From UBA695 sp042691655 (GTDB lineage Bacteria; Verrucomicrobiota; Verrucomicrobiia; Chthoniobacterales; Chthoniobacteraceae), in the NCBI GenBank assembly GCA_042691655.1, contig CP170506.1:124001-188000 (forward strand): a stretch of 64,000 nucleotides of DNA. The letters are read 5' to 3'. Below, piece after piece: positions 16,107 through 24,567 of the stretch. The stretch's first letter is position 1; each line of letters starts with the position of its first letter. The notes below the pieces were generated by a model, which worked only from the letters and a program-made list of their open reading frames with translations, did not search any database and was not told the DNA's origin. The translations under genes were made by a program, and so were the position numbers.

Positions 16107-17978
16107 TTACCGACGCCCCATGGGAGGGCCCAAATGGGAGGGTTGCGGGGTGTGCCCCACCTCGCCCATGCGCAGCGTCCCGCGCTCGAAACGAAGCACG
16201 GCGCAGCGCTGCTCCTGGCCGTCGGGCGACTCCGCTACGATCGGAATTTCGGAAACGCTGTCGGGAAAAATAAAGTGGTGTCGGAACGTGCCGTCGGGGT
16301 TGAGGGCCACCGGCTTGTTGTCGATCCAGACCTTGGCCTCGGGATGCGTGCCGCCGTAGAAGATCACCTCGGCGTTGACGTGCATGAAAAACGAGCGCGG
16401 TTTACCAAAAGGCTGCGCGCTCCAGCTCGCGCCAAAGGAGCTCACGCCTCCCGAGCCGGTTCCGCCGGAAGCCCCGCCGAGCCCATAGCCCCATGAGCTG
16501 AGCCAGGAACTCCAGAAGCGGGAATCGCCCCGCCCGGCCCCCTGCCACGAGGAGAGCCAGGAGCTTTGGAAAAATGAGGAGACCGACGAGAGCCCGCCTG
16601 CCGCGCCCACCCAGGAGCTAAGCCAGGAGCTGAGACCCGCCGACGAAAACGAGGAGACCCCCCACGAAGCGCCGGACCAGGAGGTGAGCCAGGAGCTCCA
16701 GAAGGCCTGCCCTTTGGCGGCTGCCTGCCAGGAGGAAAGCCAGGAGCTTTGGAACGTCCCCGAAGTGCCTGCGGCGACCGCCCAGGAGCTGAGCCAGGAA
16801 CTCCAGAAAGAACTTTGCGCTGCCCCGGGCCACGAAGCGAGCCACGAGCTTAAGCTTTCATTTTTAGCTCCGGGCCAGGAGGAGAGCCAGGAGCTGATTG
16901 CGCTGCTGGGAGCGCCGACGCCGGGCCAGGAAGAAAGCCAGGAGCTGATTTCCCGGCTGACTTCCGCGCCGGGCCACGACGAGAGCCACGAGGCAAAGGC
17001 ACCGATCTCCGCGCCGCCGAGCCAGGAGGAGAGCCATGAGCTGATTTCGCCCACCTCCACCGCCGCGCGCCACGAGGCGAGCCACGAGCTGAGCCCCAGG
17101 CCTGCGCCGCTAAACAGGCTGGCCGTGCCGCCAAGGGTTCCCTCGCCGGGGATGAGCCCGCTGGCGCTTTCGCTAAAGAGGCGCTCCTTGAGCTGCTGGC
17201 GCAGGCGGCGGTCGATTTCCGCCGGTTCGAGCTTGGCAAGTTCGTCCAAATCGTTGCCGAGGAGCACGGCCAAGACGCGCCGTTGCTCGTCGGTCCAGTC
17301 CGGGATTTGCCCCAGCGCGAAGGCTAGTTTGCGGCCCTCAGTCTGGAGCCGGGAGAGCGCGTCTACGAGCGATTCTCCGGGCCTCCGGGCGGGCTCCACC
17401 ATGTCGAGCATCTTCTGGAAGGCCAGGTGGTAGGGCACCGTGGCGAACGTGTCGGCCACCTGCTCGGAAAGGCCGTCAGAGGGGGTCGTGGTTTCGTTCG
17501 AGCGGGCGATAACCTCCCACGTGCCCGCTTGGTTGAAGAAACCGATTTCGGCGTAGAAGGTGGCGTTGCTGTGACCGGCGGAAATGTACCAGTTGCGGGC
17601 TTCGGGGGTCACCTCGGCGCGGTAGGTTTCGGCCGTTGTTGCCGCGTCGTAGACCTTGAGGTGTACCTTGCCGTCAGAGAGGCGAGAGAGCGGGTATTCG
17701 GCCCAGTCGATGTCCCAGTAGCAGAAGAGCCAATGCGGGTCGCGGGCGACGAGGAAGAGGGACTTGGAGCCGTAGGAGGCAGGCAGCGGGCCGAGATCTT
17801 CGTAGGCAGGGGGGGCGGTCTCTCCGGAAGGGGCTTCCTCCAACGTCACCTCATATTTGTGAACGTTTTCGTCTGGCCTTCCGTGGACGACCGGCTGTTT
17901 CGAAAGGTGAAAAGCACCCTTCTTCCCGGTTGCTGCCGATCCCGAAATATTCCCTGTATGAATTTTGCCCATAGCCAA
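16107..17978 (-). CDS. DUF4912 protein with twelve SSWLSSW-type repeats
   Basis: A 623-residue protein. Residues about 66-190 are a DUF4912 domain (LFLVARDPHWLFCYWDI, then HLKVYDA and NWYISAGHSNATFYAEIGF). A linker (190-290) leads to twelve copies of [S/A]SWL[S/A/T]SW starting at residues 297, 313, 329, 345, 362, 377, 393, 411, 428, 450, 472 and 490; the first seven are spaced 15-17 residues apart, the later ones 17-22. Residues 528-600 (FFMHVNAEVIFYGGTHPEAKVWI) form a terminal beta domain. No signal peptide. The repeat probably builds a Trp-zipped, surface- or membrane-active array; function unknown. It is divergent from hisF. Confidence 0.8.
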   Translation of the reverse strand: MAMGKIHTGNISGSAATGKKGAFHLSKQPVVHGRPDENVHKYEVTLEEAPSGETAPPAYEDLGPLPASYGSKSLFLVARDPHWLFCYWDIDWAEYPLSRLSDGKVHLKVYDAATTAETYRAEVTPEARNWYISAGHSNATFYAEIGFFNQAGTWEVIARSNETTTPSDGLSEQVADTFATVPYHLAFQKMLDMVEPARRPGESLVDALSRLQTEGRKLAFALGQIPDWTDEQRRVLAVLLGNDLDELAKLEPAEIDRRLRQQLKERLFSESASGLIPGEGTLGGTASLFSGAGLGLSSWLASWRAAVEVGEISSWLSSWLGGAEIGAFASWLSSWPGAEVSREISSWLSSWPGVGAPSSAISSWLSSWPGAKNESLSSWLASWPGAAQSSFWSSWLSSWAVAAGTSGTFQSSWLSSWQAAAKGQAFWSSWLTSWSGASWGVSSFSSAGLSSWLSSWVGAAGGLSSVSSFFQSSWLSSWQGAGRGDSRFWSSWLSSWGYGLGGASGGTGSGGVSSFGASWSAQPFGKPRSFFMHVNAEVIFYGGTHPEAKVWIDNKPVALNPDGTFRHHFIFPDSVSEIPIVAESPDGQEQRCAVLRFERGTLRMGEVGHTPQPSHLGPPMGRR

Positions 17979-18149
17979 AATCGTTGCTCCTGATTTTCCG
18001 CCGACGGTGGTGATCTATTTGCGATGCTAAAGTCAAGCGGAGACAACGCAATCAAATTCCTTCAAATCAGGTTTCGCCCTAAAAGTTTTCGGCAAGGATT
18101 TCCCGAACTTGCCGAGGAGGTTGGTACGCGATAGCCTCTGGCCCTCATC

Positions 18150-18926
18150 ATGTTGACCAAACGCATCATTCCCTGCCTCGACGTCCACGACGGAAAGGTG
18201 ACTCGCGGCGTCCAATTTGGCAAAGCCGAAGCCGGTGAACTCCGCAACGTGGGCGACCCCGTGGAGCTGGCCATTCGCTACAACGAACAGGGGGCCGATG
18301 AGATGGTTTTCTTCGACATCACCGCCACCGCCCAGGGCCGGGCCTCGATGATCGGCGTGATCGAACGGACCGCCGACCAGTGCTTCATGCCGCTGACCGT
18401 CGGCGGGGGCATCCGCAAGGTGGAGGACATGAGCCTGATGCTCAAGGCCGGGGCGGACAAGATCAGCATCAACTCCTCGGCCATCGCCACGCCGGAATTG
18501 ATCGGCGCGGGCGCGGAACGTTTCGGCAGCCAGTGCATCGTCGTTTCCATCGACGCCAAGCGGGTCGCGCCGGATCGCTGGGAGGTTTTTTCTCACGGCG
18601 GACGCAAGGCGACGGGCCTCGACGCGGTGGAGTGGGCCAAAAAGGCCGTGGCGCTCGGCGCGGGGGAAATCGTGCTCAACTCGATTGATGCGGACGGAAC
18701 GAAGGCCGGATACGATTTGGAGATAACCCGCCGGATCAGCGATAGCGTCGGAGTACCCGTGGTCGCGAGCGGCGGGGCAGGCAAACTGGAGCACATGGCT
18801 GAAGTATTGGCCGTGGGCAAGGCGGATGCCGTGCTGGCCGCCAGTGTGTTTCACTTTGGGCAATACACCGTGGGCGACGTGAAGCAATTCCTCGCTGGAC
18901 GCGGCGTGCCTGTGCGGCTGGCATAG
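18150..18926 (+). CDS. hisF: Imidazole glycerol phosphate synthase, cyclase subunit
   Basis: A 258-residue (beta/alpha)8 barrel that with HisH makes imidazole glycerol phosphate and AICAR in histidine synthesis. The start KRIIPCLDVHDGKVTRGVQF holds catalytic Asp11; the second catalytic Asp is in VVSIDAKR (about residue 135). GGGIR and ASGGAG are the two phosphate-binding loops. Length is standard. Unlike in many bacteria it is not next to hisH or hisA, so the his genes are scattered in this genome. It converges with leuA. Confidence 0.95.
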   Translation: MLTKRIIPCLDVHDGKVTRGVQFGKAEAGELRNVGDPVELAIRYNEQGADEMVFFDITATAQGRASMIGVIERTADQCFMPLTVGGGIRKVEDMSLMLKAGADKISINSSAIATPELIGAGAERFGSQCIVVSIDAKRVAPDRWEVFSHGGRKATGLDAVEWAKKAVALGAGEIVLNSIDADGTKAGYDLEITRRISDSVGVPVVASGGAGKLEHMAEVLAVGKADAVLAASVFHFGQYTVGDVKQFLAGRGVPVRLA

Positions 18927-18935
18927 GATTTTTTT

Positions 18936-18966
18936 TCACCACAGAGCCACAGAGGGCACGGAGGAA
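18936..18966. repeat. CACAGAG-family repeat
   Basis: The segment CACCACAGAGCCACAGAGGGCACGGAGG-like at 18938-18965 recurs near 34722, 35065, 45150 and 49720. It lies between the convergent hisF and leuA genes. Confidence 0.65.
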
Positions 18967-19072
18967 AAGGCAGGAGGTTGACTTGGGGACACCCCGGTTT
19001 CCAGAGGTGCCCTTGGTTTTTCCCTCCTGCGGAAAGGAGCGTTTTTTTATAGCGACGCGCCAAGACGCAAAA

Positions 19073-19107
19073 AAAGGCACGGAAACCGCTCGGGTCCCCG
19101 TGCCTTT
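19073..19107 (-). terminator. Rho-independent terminator of leuA
   Basis: A 10-bp stem, AAAGGCACGG (19073-19082) with CCGTGCCTTT (19098-19107), is followed on the minus strand by a T run, 22 bases past the leuA stop. Confidence 0.8.
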
Positions 19108-19128
19108 CGAATTTTCCTGTAGGATTTG

Positions 19129-20676
19129 TTACGGCGTTTCCGCTCCGCACTTGGCGGTGATCTTTCCGCTTAAGATGCGGTTGACTGCGTTCAGGTAGGC
19201 GCGCGCGCTGGCTTCGATGACGTCCGTGCTGGCTCCCTTGCCGGTGACGAGGGTGCCTTTGCCGAAGTCACACTTGATGGTGACTTCGCCCAGTGCGTCT
19301 TTACCCTGGGTGACGGCCTGCACGTTGTATTCCACCAGGTGGCCCTGCTGGTTCAAGATGCGGTCGATGGTTTTCATGGCGGCGTCGACGGCTCCGTTGC
19401 CGGGGCTGGAATCCTGGAGCACCTCGGTGCCGCGCTTCAGGCGGACCGTGGCGGTCGGGATGGTCGAGCTGCCGCTGGCGACGTGGATGTAGTCGAGCGC
19501 GTACCCCTCGGTATGGTCGTCCATGGAGTCGTTGACCAGGGCCGACAAGTCGTCGTCGTAGACGAATTTCTTCTTGTCGCCGATATCTTTGAAGCGGATG
19601 AACACGCTTTCTAACTCCTTGTCGCTCAAGCGGTAGCCTAAATGCTCCAGGCGTTTGGCCACTGCGTGGCGGCCGCTGTGCTTGGTCAGGGGCAATTCCG
19701 TTTCGCCCCAGCCGATTTCGCGCGGGTCCATGATCTCGTAGGTCTCGCGCTTCTTCAAGATGCCGTCCTGGTGGATGCCCGAGCTGTGGGCAAAAGCGTT
19801 CTCGCCGACGATGGCCTTGGATCGCTGGACCATCAAGCCGCTCATCCGGCTGACCAGGCGGGAGGATTTGACAATCTCGTGGGTGTTGACGCCGGTAGTG
19901 ACTCCGCCGAAGTAATCTCCGCGCGTCTTCAAGGCCATGACGACCTCTTCCAGCGCCACGTTGCCCGCGCGCTCTCCGATGCCGTTGATGGTCCCCTCGA
20001 CCTGGCGCGCACCGGCTTTCACGGCGGCCAGCGAGTTGGCCACGGCCAGGCCCAAGTCGTTGTGGCAGTGGACGCTGATAATGGCGTCGTCGATAGCGCG
20101 AACGTTCGATTTCAGGTACGAAATCAATGCGGCGTATTGCTCCGGCACGGCAAAGCCGACGGTGTCGGGGATGTTGACGGTGGTGGCTCCGGCTTCGATG
20201 ACGGCTTGCACTACCTGGGCCAAAAACTCCGGCTCGGTGCGGGAACCGTCCTCGGGCGAGAACTCCACGTCGCGGCAGAGTGCTTTGGCGCGTTTGACGC
20301 CCTCCACGGCCAGGCGGATGATCTCCTCGCGGGCTTTGTTGAGCTTGAATTCGCGGTGGATGGCCGAGGTGGCCAAAAAGACGTGGATGCGCCCGCGGTC
20401 GCCCGCCGGTTTAATGGCGGCTCCGGCGGCGTCGATGTCTTTGGAGACGCAGCGGGCCAGGCCGCAGATGACGGGGCCTTTGATTTCGGTGGCGATTTTT
20501 TGGACGGCTTCGAAATCGCCGTCGCTGATAACCGGGAACCCGGCCTCGATGACGTCCACGTTGAGCCGCTCCAGTTGCCGGGCAATTTCCATTTTTTCCC
20601 GCAAATTCATGGACGCTCCGGGACACTGTTCCCCGTCGCGCAACGTGGTGTCGAAAATGATCACTTTATCTGACAT
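19129..20676 (-). CDS. leuA: 2-isopropylmalate synthase
   Basis: A 515-residue LeuA: condenses acetyl-CoA with 2-oxoisovalerate, the first step to leucine. FDTTLRDGEQCPGASM is the substrate/metal signature with the Asp ligand; SVHCHNDLGLAVANSL holds the metal-binding HxHN pair; GIGERAGNVALEEVV follows. The C-terminal third (from about residue 390) is the allosteric leucine-binding domain with GNGAVDAAMKTI. Length fits the form with a regulatory domain. Transcription is probably controlled by the upstream leader peptide and hairpins (20732-20870). Confidence 0.95.
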   Translation of the reverse strand: MSDKVIIFDTTLRDGEQCPGASMNLREKMEIARQLERLNVDVIEAGFPVISDGDFEAVQKIATEIKGPVICGLARCVSKDIDAAGAAIKPAGDRGRIHVFLATSAIHREFKLNKAREEIIRLAVEGVKRAKALCRDVEFSPEDGSRTEPEFLAQVVQAVIEAGATTVNIPDTVGFAVPEQYAALISYLKSNVRAIDDAIISVHCHNDLGLAVANSLAAVKAGARQVEGTINGIGERAGNVALEEVVMALKTRGDYFGGVTTGVNTHEIVKSSRLVSRMSGLMVQRSKAIVGENAFAHSSGIHQDGILKKRETYEIMDPREIGWGETELPLTKHSGRHAVAKRLEHLGYRLSDKELESVFIRFKDIGDKKKFVYDDDLSALVNDSMDDHTEGYALDYIHVASGSSTIPTATVRLKRGTEVLQDSSPGNGAVDAAMKTIDRILNQQGHLVEYNVQAVTQGKDALGEVTIKCDFGKGTLVTGKGASTDVIEASARAYLNAVNRILSGKITAKCGAETP

Positions 20677-20731
20677 AAAAACTCTCTCTGGTTAACAATT
20701 AAAAAGGTTCAGGTGGATGAAAACAGGATGA

Positions 20732-20852
20732 GGCTAGGAGCCGCACTCCACCAGAGGAGCAGCTGTAGCCGATTACGTTGACATGCTCCGCGAGGATCTT
20801 CCGCTCTGAACTATCAGAGGAGCGGAAGCTCGAGGAGCAACGTAAGTCGGCT
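20732..20852 (-). promoter_or_regulatory. leuA attenuator region with competing hairpins
   Basis: On the minus strand the leader ORF is followed by alternative pairings. An outer stem joins 20838-20852 to 20767-20780; an inner hairpin joins 20814-20828 to 20798-20809. TGCTCC-type bases at 20784-20789 can pair either with GGAGCA inside the leader codons (20834-20839) or with GGAGCA at 20756-20761, which is part of a terminator-like hairpin closed by 20766-20770 with 20732-20736. This is the logic of translation-coupled attenuation. The terminator has only a weak T tract, so the ON/OFF assignment is inference. Confidence 0.7.
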
Positions 20853-20870
20853 GGTCAGCAGGTGATGCAT
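20814..20870 (-). CDS. leuL: leuA leader peptide
   Basis: An 18-codon frame reads MHHLLTSRLTLLLELPLL then TGA: nine leucines in eighteen residues, using CTG, CTT, TTG and CTC codons. It begins 13 bases after a -10 box and lies 137 bases upstream of leuA on the same strand. Its Leu codons lie within the 5' arms of the attenuator hairpins, so stalling of a ribosome short of leucyl-tRNA would change RNA folding. It has no Shine-Dalgarno room, so near-leaderless initiation is likely. Composition this skewed beside leuA is very unlikely by chance. Confidence 0.82.
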   Translation of the reverse strand: MHHLLTSRLTLLLELPLL

Positions 20871-20883
20871 TGGTAACGCCAAT

Positions 20884-20911
20884 GCTATAATCCGGTCCGT
20901 GGAAAAATCAA
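20884..20911 (-). promoter_or_regulatory. Sigma70-like promoter of the leuA leader
   Basis: On the minus strand TTGATT (20906-20911) and TATAGC (20884-20889) are separated by 16 bases. The predicted start of transcription lies about 7 bases before the leader ATG at 20870. Confidence 0.65.
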
Positions 20912-20924
20912 CCGAAAAAATGGA

Positions 20925-20943
20925 AGGGCCCGAGCCGGGCCCT
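20925..20943 (-). terminator. Terminator of the 294-aa secreted protein gene
   Basis: A perfect 7-bp GC stem, AGGGCCC (20925-20931) with GGGCCCT (20937-20943), is followed on the minus strand by six T (20915-20920). It separates that gene from the leuA promoter. Confidence 0.75.
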
Positions 20944-20950
20944 CTCCGGA

Positions 20951-21835
20951 CTAACCGTTTTGGTTGGTCGTTTCGGGAGTCGTCACCGCGCCGGCGCTCA
21001 GGCCGCTGCTGGTGGTGGTGGTGTTCCCGTTGGTGGTGTTAATGATGCTCGTGCTGGTCGGCAAGGCGTTGTAAACCTGGCCCGCGTTGGCGTTGGTCAC
21101 GATGGCGTCCAGCTTGGTGTTAAAGGCGGTGTTGTCCGTCTTGAAGGAATCGGCAAAGCTTTTGATGGCGCCCGCAACGTCGCTATTGCCGGAGCTGGTC
21201 TTGAGGACTGATGCGGTGATGCCGACGACTTCGGCGGCCACTTCGGGGTGACCGGACAGGGCGGAGGAGACTGAGTGACCAACCTTGGCGATGGTCTCCT
21301 GGTTGGACTGGGTTTGGCCGGGTAGCGAGGTCACCAGGATGGCGACGGTTTCGGCGATTTCACCCTGGATTTGCACGGTGGAGCCCTTGGCCAGGATGGC
21401 GGTGACGAGGGCTAGGGCGATTTCCGGGGTCTGGGCTGCGAGTTCGGGGTTTTTCTGAAATTCACGGCCGACGGCGGCGGCTAGGTAATCGCCTCTGATG
21501 CCCGTGGCTTTTTCGACGCCTGCGATGACGTCAGCCGCGCTCTTGGGGTTGGCGGCGGCGTATTCCGCTGTCAGCTGGGCGATTTTCGAGGAACTTTTTT
21601 TGGCGTCAGCGACGATGTTATCAACCGCCTGCTGCACCGAGGTGTTCCCTCTGTGGGAAGGGGTGGTGGTGTCGCGCGATGCAACCGGTGCCAGGGTATT
21701 TTTCGGGGCGACCGGTGCCTCGTAAATATTGCCGTTGCTATCTGTTACAAAGCGTTGGGTATCCGTGGCTGCAAAGGCGGTCGTGCCGAACAGGAGAATG
21801 GTGGGGACGATTTTGAGCAGAAGGTGGGTTTTCAC
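20951..21835 (-). CDS. Secreted protein, 294 aa
   Basis: A signal peptide (MKTHLLLKIVPTILLFGTTAFA) precedes an Ala/Thr/Ser-rich mature protein. Residues about 65-245 are helical with repeated short AxxVxxxA-type segments; the last 40 residues are Asn/Thr-rich (NTTNGNTTTTSSG) and likely disordered. No family is recognised and no catalytic motif is visible. The gene stands alone between its own terminator and a 180-base gap. A role outside the cytoplasm is inferred only from the signal peptide. Confidence 0.6.
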   Translation of the reverse strand: MKTHLLLKIVPTILLFGTTAFAATDTQRFVTDSNGNIYEAPVAPKNTLAPVASRDTTTPSHRGNTSVQQAVDNIVADAKKSSSKIAQLTAEYAAANPKSAADVIAGVEKATGIRGDYLAAAVGREFQKNPELAAQTPEIALALVTAILAKGSTVQIQGEIAETVAILVTSLPGQTQSNQETIAKVGHSVSSALSGHPEVAAEVVGITASVLKTSSGNSDVAGAIKSFADSFKTDNTAFNTKLDAIVTNANAGQVYNALPTSTSIINTTNGNTTTTSSGLSAGAVTTPETTNQNG

Positions 21836-22014
21836 GGTGGGATCGGTTGGGTTTAGAAGTGAAAAATAAAGCAGGGCATGAAACCCTCGGTTTTTTGGAA
21901 AGTTTTAGCGATTCTTTAGCGGTTCATTTTCGCTCATGCCGGATTCTGGGTGGTCTAATTTCGGGATACTAGGGGGTTCCGCGCAAAAATCAAACAAATC
22001 CTACAGAGGTGCCC

Positions 22015-23904
22015 TTAAGGGGTGTTTTCCTGAAGCTCCGGACTCTTGGCCGGGTCGGTGGCGAGGATGGACTGGGCTTCCACCATGCCGACGGTGTGGG
22101 CGTCCTTGGTGCCGAGTCTCCGCGCCTCGGCCAGGGCGGCTTTGGCCTCCGCTTCTTTGCCCGCGAGGGAAAGATGGGTGCTGTAGTAGGCCCTCAGGAC
22201 GCCCAGGTTTGGGTCGAGCCGGATGGCTTCGAGGTAGGCGCTTTCCGCCGCGTCGAAGTCCCGCGCGCCGTCGAGAGCCTGGGCCATCCGGACCAGGGCA
22301 TTCTCGTCGTTCGGGAAGATGGCGAGGGATTGGCGGAAGGCGGCGACTGCGTTTTCAAAGAGGACGGGGCGCATGGACTTGAGGGGCATTCGCGTGGCGG
22401 AGACCCTCCAGGCTTCGCCCAGGTAGAAATAGGGGTACGGGTCGGACGGGTCGGCCTTGATGGCTTGATTCGCCCAGTCCTGGGACTCGCGCAACAGGCC
22501 GTCGCGCAGGGCCGCGCGCGCTTTTTCAGTCCAGTACTCGCCCTCGAAGCGGTAGGCCGCCGCGGCAATAAGGGCGAGGCCCGCCAGGGCCATTCCCGCG
22601 CGCGTCAGTTTCAGCGTCGTATTCCACGCGGGGGTCTGCTCAGGCTTGTTCGTTCCCGGGTTGGCCAGGAGGCCGAAGATCAACGCGAAGAGCAGGGCGT
22701 TGCCCGGGATGTGCATGTTGAAGTCGACCACGGAATGGGCCATGAGCGTCAGGACGGCGCTGAGTGCTCCGATGGTGAGCGCCAGGGCGTCGCTGCGCGG
22801 GACGGTCAGCGAATTGCAGAGCCGCCGCAGCGTGATGGTGCGGATGTTGCGCAGGCCAAAGCCGACGTGGAGGCCCAGGAAAACGAGCATCAGCCCTTCA
22901 CCGACGATGCCGTACTCGGCCAGCAGCTCCAGGTAATCGCCGTGGGAATGGATCGGGTCGGCCTGGATCTGCGGGCGGCGGAACTGGCGTCCGTACCAGA
23001 GATGGCTCCCGGCTCCGGTGCCCAGGAGCGGGGCTTCTTTGAATTGATCCAGCGTTGCCAGCCAGTTGTAGACCCGCACGTCCTGGGTGGATTGGCCAAT
23101 GCGATCCATTCGCTCCCGGACGTGTCGGCTGATGACCATGAGCTTACCCGCGACTCCCACCAACAGGATGACGGCGGCGATGGTGATGAGGACCGTGCGC
23201 GTGAGCCCCTGGCGGTTGTAGATCCCGACCACCCAAAACGAGAGCAGCGTAAAGGCCACGAGGCCCCCGGCGGTGCTCAGGTAGCCGCCCCGGCTGCCGG
23301 TGATGACGACGCCGAAAAAGCAGACCGCCGCGGCGTAGCCCGTTAACAGCTTCACCCCCGCGCTGAAACGGCTCCAGACCGTGAGGCTCAGGGTCATGAT
23401 GCCGATGGCTTCGAGAAAACCGGCGAGGTGGTTGGGGCAGATGAGCAGCCCGCTGGCGCGTGAGTCGTAGCCGTTGCGCAAAAAGCCGAAAAGCATGAAC
23501 TCGTTGCCGTTCCTGAACTGGACGATGCCGATGATCACATGCACCATGGCCAGCCCCAGCAGCGTGAGGATCAGCCAGACGCGGGCCTTGGTGGCGTGCA
23601 GGTAAAAGGCGGTGATGAGGTAAACGAGCAAGCAGCCCGCTACCATAAAGGCGTCCGTCCGGGCCAGGTAGGCCACCGGGGAGAACCAGGCGCGCGCCAG
23701 AACGTAGCCCGTCAGGAGCACCGCGGAGACCACGCAGAGCCAGGAGGGCTTGGGCGCTGGCCTGCGGATGAAAAAGAGGGCCAGGATGGCGCTCAGGCCG
23801 ATCAGCGCGTAGGTGGGGTAGCTGAAAAGGAGCCGCGTGCCGCCGATGAGGAATTGAATGAGAACCAGCGAAACGCCAAGTAGGGAGACAAGGAGGTAGT
23901 TCAC
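22015..23904 (-). CDS. O-antigen ligase-like membrane protein with TPR tail
   Basis: About 629 residues. Ten or more membrane helices fill roughly residues 5-420. The large periplasmic loop near residue 290 has GAGSHLWYGRQF and DPIHSHGDYLELLAEYGIVGEG, matching the Wzy_C signature of O-antigen ligases and polymerases. Residues about 460-620 are TPR-like helices (DPSDPYPYFYLGEAWR, FPNDENALVRMAQALDGARDF). Such proteins ligate or polymerise glycans on the outer face of the inner membrane. The frame runs to a GTG at 23937, but that codon lies in a terminator hairpin; the GTG at 23904 is preferred. Confidence 0.8.
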   Translation of the reverse strand: MNYLLVSLLGVSLVLIQFLIGGTRLLFSYPTYALIGLSAILALFFIRRPAPKPSWLCVVSAVLLTGYVLARAWFSPVAYLARTDAFMVAGCLLVYLITAFYLHATKARVWLILTLLGLAMVHVIIGIVQFRNGNEFMLFGFLRNGYDSRASGLLICPNHLAGFLEAIGIMTLSLTVWSRFSAGVKLLTGYAAAVCFFGVVITGSRGGYLSTAGGLVAFTLLSFWVVGIYNRQGLTRTVLITIAAVILLVGVAGKLMVISRHVRERMDRIGQSTQDVRVYNWLATLDQFKEAPLLGTGAGSHLWYGRQFRRPQIQADPIHSHGDYLELLAEYGIVGEGLMLVFLGLHVGFGLRNIRTITLRRLCNSLTVPRSDALALTIGALSAVLTLMAHSVVDFNMHIPGNALLFALIFGLLANPGTNKPEQTPAWNTTLKLTRAGMALAGLALIAAAAYRFEGEYWTEKARAALRDGLLRESQDWANQAIKADPSDPYPYFYLGEAWRVSATRMPLKSMRPVLFENAVAAFRQSLAIFPNDENALVRMAQALDGARDFDAAESAYLEAIRLDPNLGVLRAYYSTHLSLAGKEAEAKAALAEARRLGTKDAHTVGMVEAQSILATDPAKSPELQENTP

Positions 23905-23916
23905 GGAAACAAAAAA

Positions 23917-23940
23917 AAGGCGGTTCCGAAGAACCACCTT
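23917..23940 (-). terminator. Terminator with UUCG tetraloop after rpmB operon
   Basis: On the minus strand the stem AAGGTGGTTC/GAACCGCCTT closes a TTCG tetraloop and is followed by eight T (23911-23918), an ideal rho-independent terminator. It ends the rpmB and 68-aa gene transcript. Confidence 0.88.
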
Positions 23941-23970
23941 TATTTAAAATCAGCCTGAGCTGGAAAGCTA

Positions 23971-24177
23971 CTACTTCTTGATTTTCTTCAACAGGGGGAG
24001 GCCCGTGTTGGAGTTTTCAGAAACTTCGTAGCCCGTCGGGAGCTTGTCGATGGCCGCTTCGCCCGCAACGCCCGCGAAATAGTAAAGGGTCACCTGCTGG
24101 CCGCCCTTGAGTTGTTGCTTGCGTTCGTGGAGGAAATACTCCTTGCCACTCTTGGCGCTTTTTACACTGTAAGCCAT
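23971..24177 (-). CDS. Small basic protein downstream of rpmB
   Basis: A 68-residue, Lys-rich protein: MAYSVKSAKSGKEYFLHERK, then QVTLYYFAGVAGEAAIDKLP and a basic end LPLLKKIKK. The family is not identified. It follows rpmB by 36 bases and shares its terminator, so it is made alongside a ribosomal protein; size and charge would suit a nucleic-acid- or ribosome-associated protein, which is inference only. The clear terminator and close spacing support it as a real gene. Confidence 0.65.
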   Translation of the reverse strand: MAYSVKSAKSGKEYFLHERKQQLKGGQQVTLYYFAGVAGEAAIDKLPTGYEVSENSNTGLPLLKKIKK

Positions 24178-24213
24178 ATTCTTCGATCGGTTTGGTTTGG
24201 GTTGGTTAAAGGA

Positions 24214-24477
24214 TTAGAGGAGCCCCGCCTTCTTGAGGGTGGCGTAAGCCCCGTTCTTGGAGACGGTCTTGAGCGCGCGAGCCGAGAGCTTGATGACTAC
24301 GAATGAGTCGAGCTCCGGCACCCAAAGGCGCTTGGTTTTCAGGTTAGGGGTGAAGGTACGCGGCACGTTCTTAGTGACGTGACGACCGACGCCGCCCTTC
24401 TTTTTGGCCATACCACGGCGGTGGATGACGCTGCCGCGGGTGATCCCCGCTCCGGTGATGGTGCAAATCTGTGACAT
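24214..24477 (-). CDS. rpmB: 50S ribosomal protein L28
   Basis: An 87-residue L28. MSQICTITGAGITRGSVIHRRGMAKKKGG-type start (family form is C-x-x-T-G) and the FTPNLKTKRLWVPE block are diagnostic; the C-terminal KLSARALKTVSKNG matches too. It binds 23S rRNA near the exit side of the large subunit. Only one cysteine is left in the N-terminal part, so this looks like the zinc-free form. It is first in a two-gene transcript with the 68-aa gene. Confidence 0.93.
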   Translation of the reverse strand: MSQICTITGAGITRGSVIHRRGMAKKKGGVGRHVTKNVPRTFTPNLKTKRLWVPELDSFVVIKLSARALKTVSKNGAYATLKKAGLL

Positions 24478-24567
24478 AGCGTTTCTATCTGAAAGGGCGC
24501 TAAAAGTGGACGTTTAGCGGCCATGGGTCAAGCGTTTTTCTGGAAACAATTAATTTCTCTGGGGAGT

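Noticed and set aside
20767..20852. A 6S-like or other structured RNA upstream of leuA
   Set aside because: The hairpins are better explained by the leucine leader ORF that lies within them and by the position directly before leuA.
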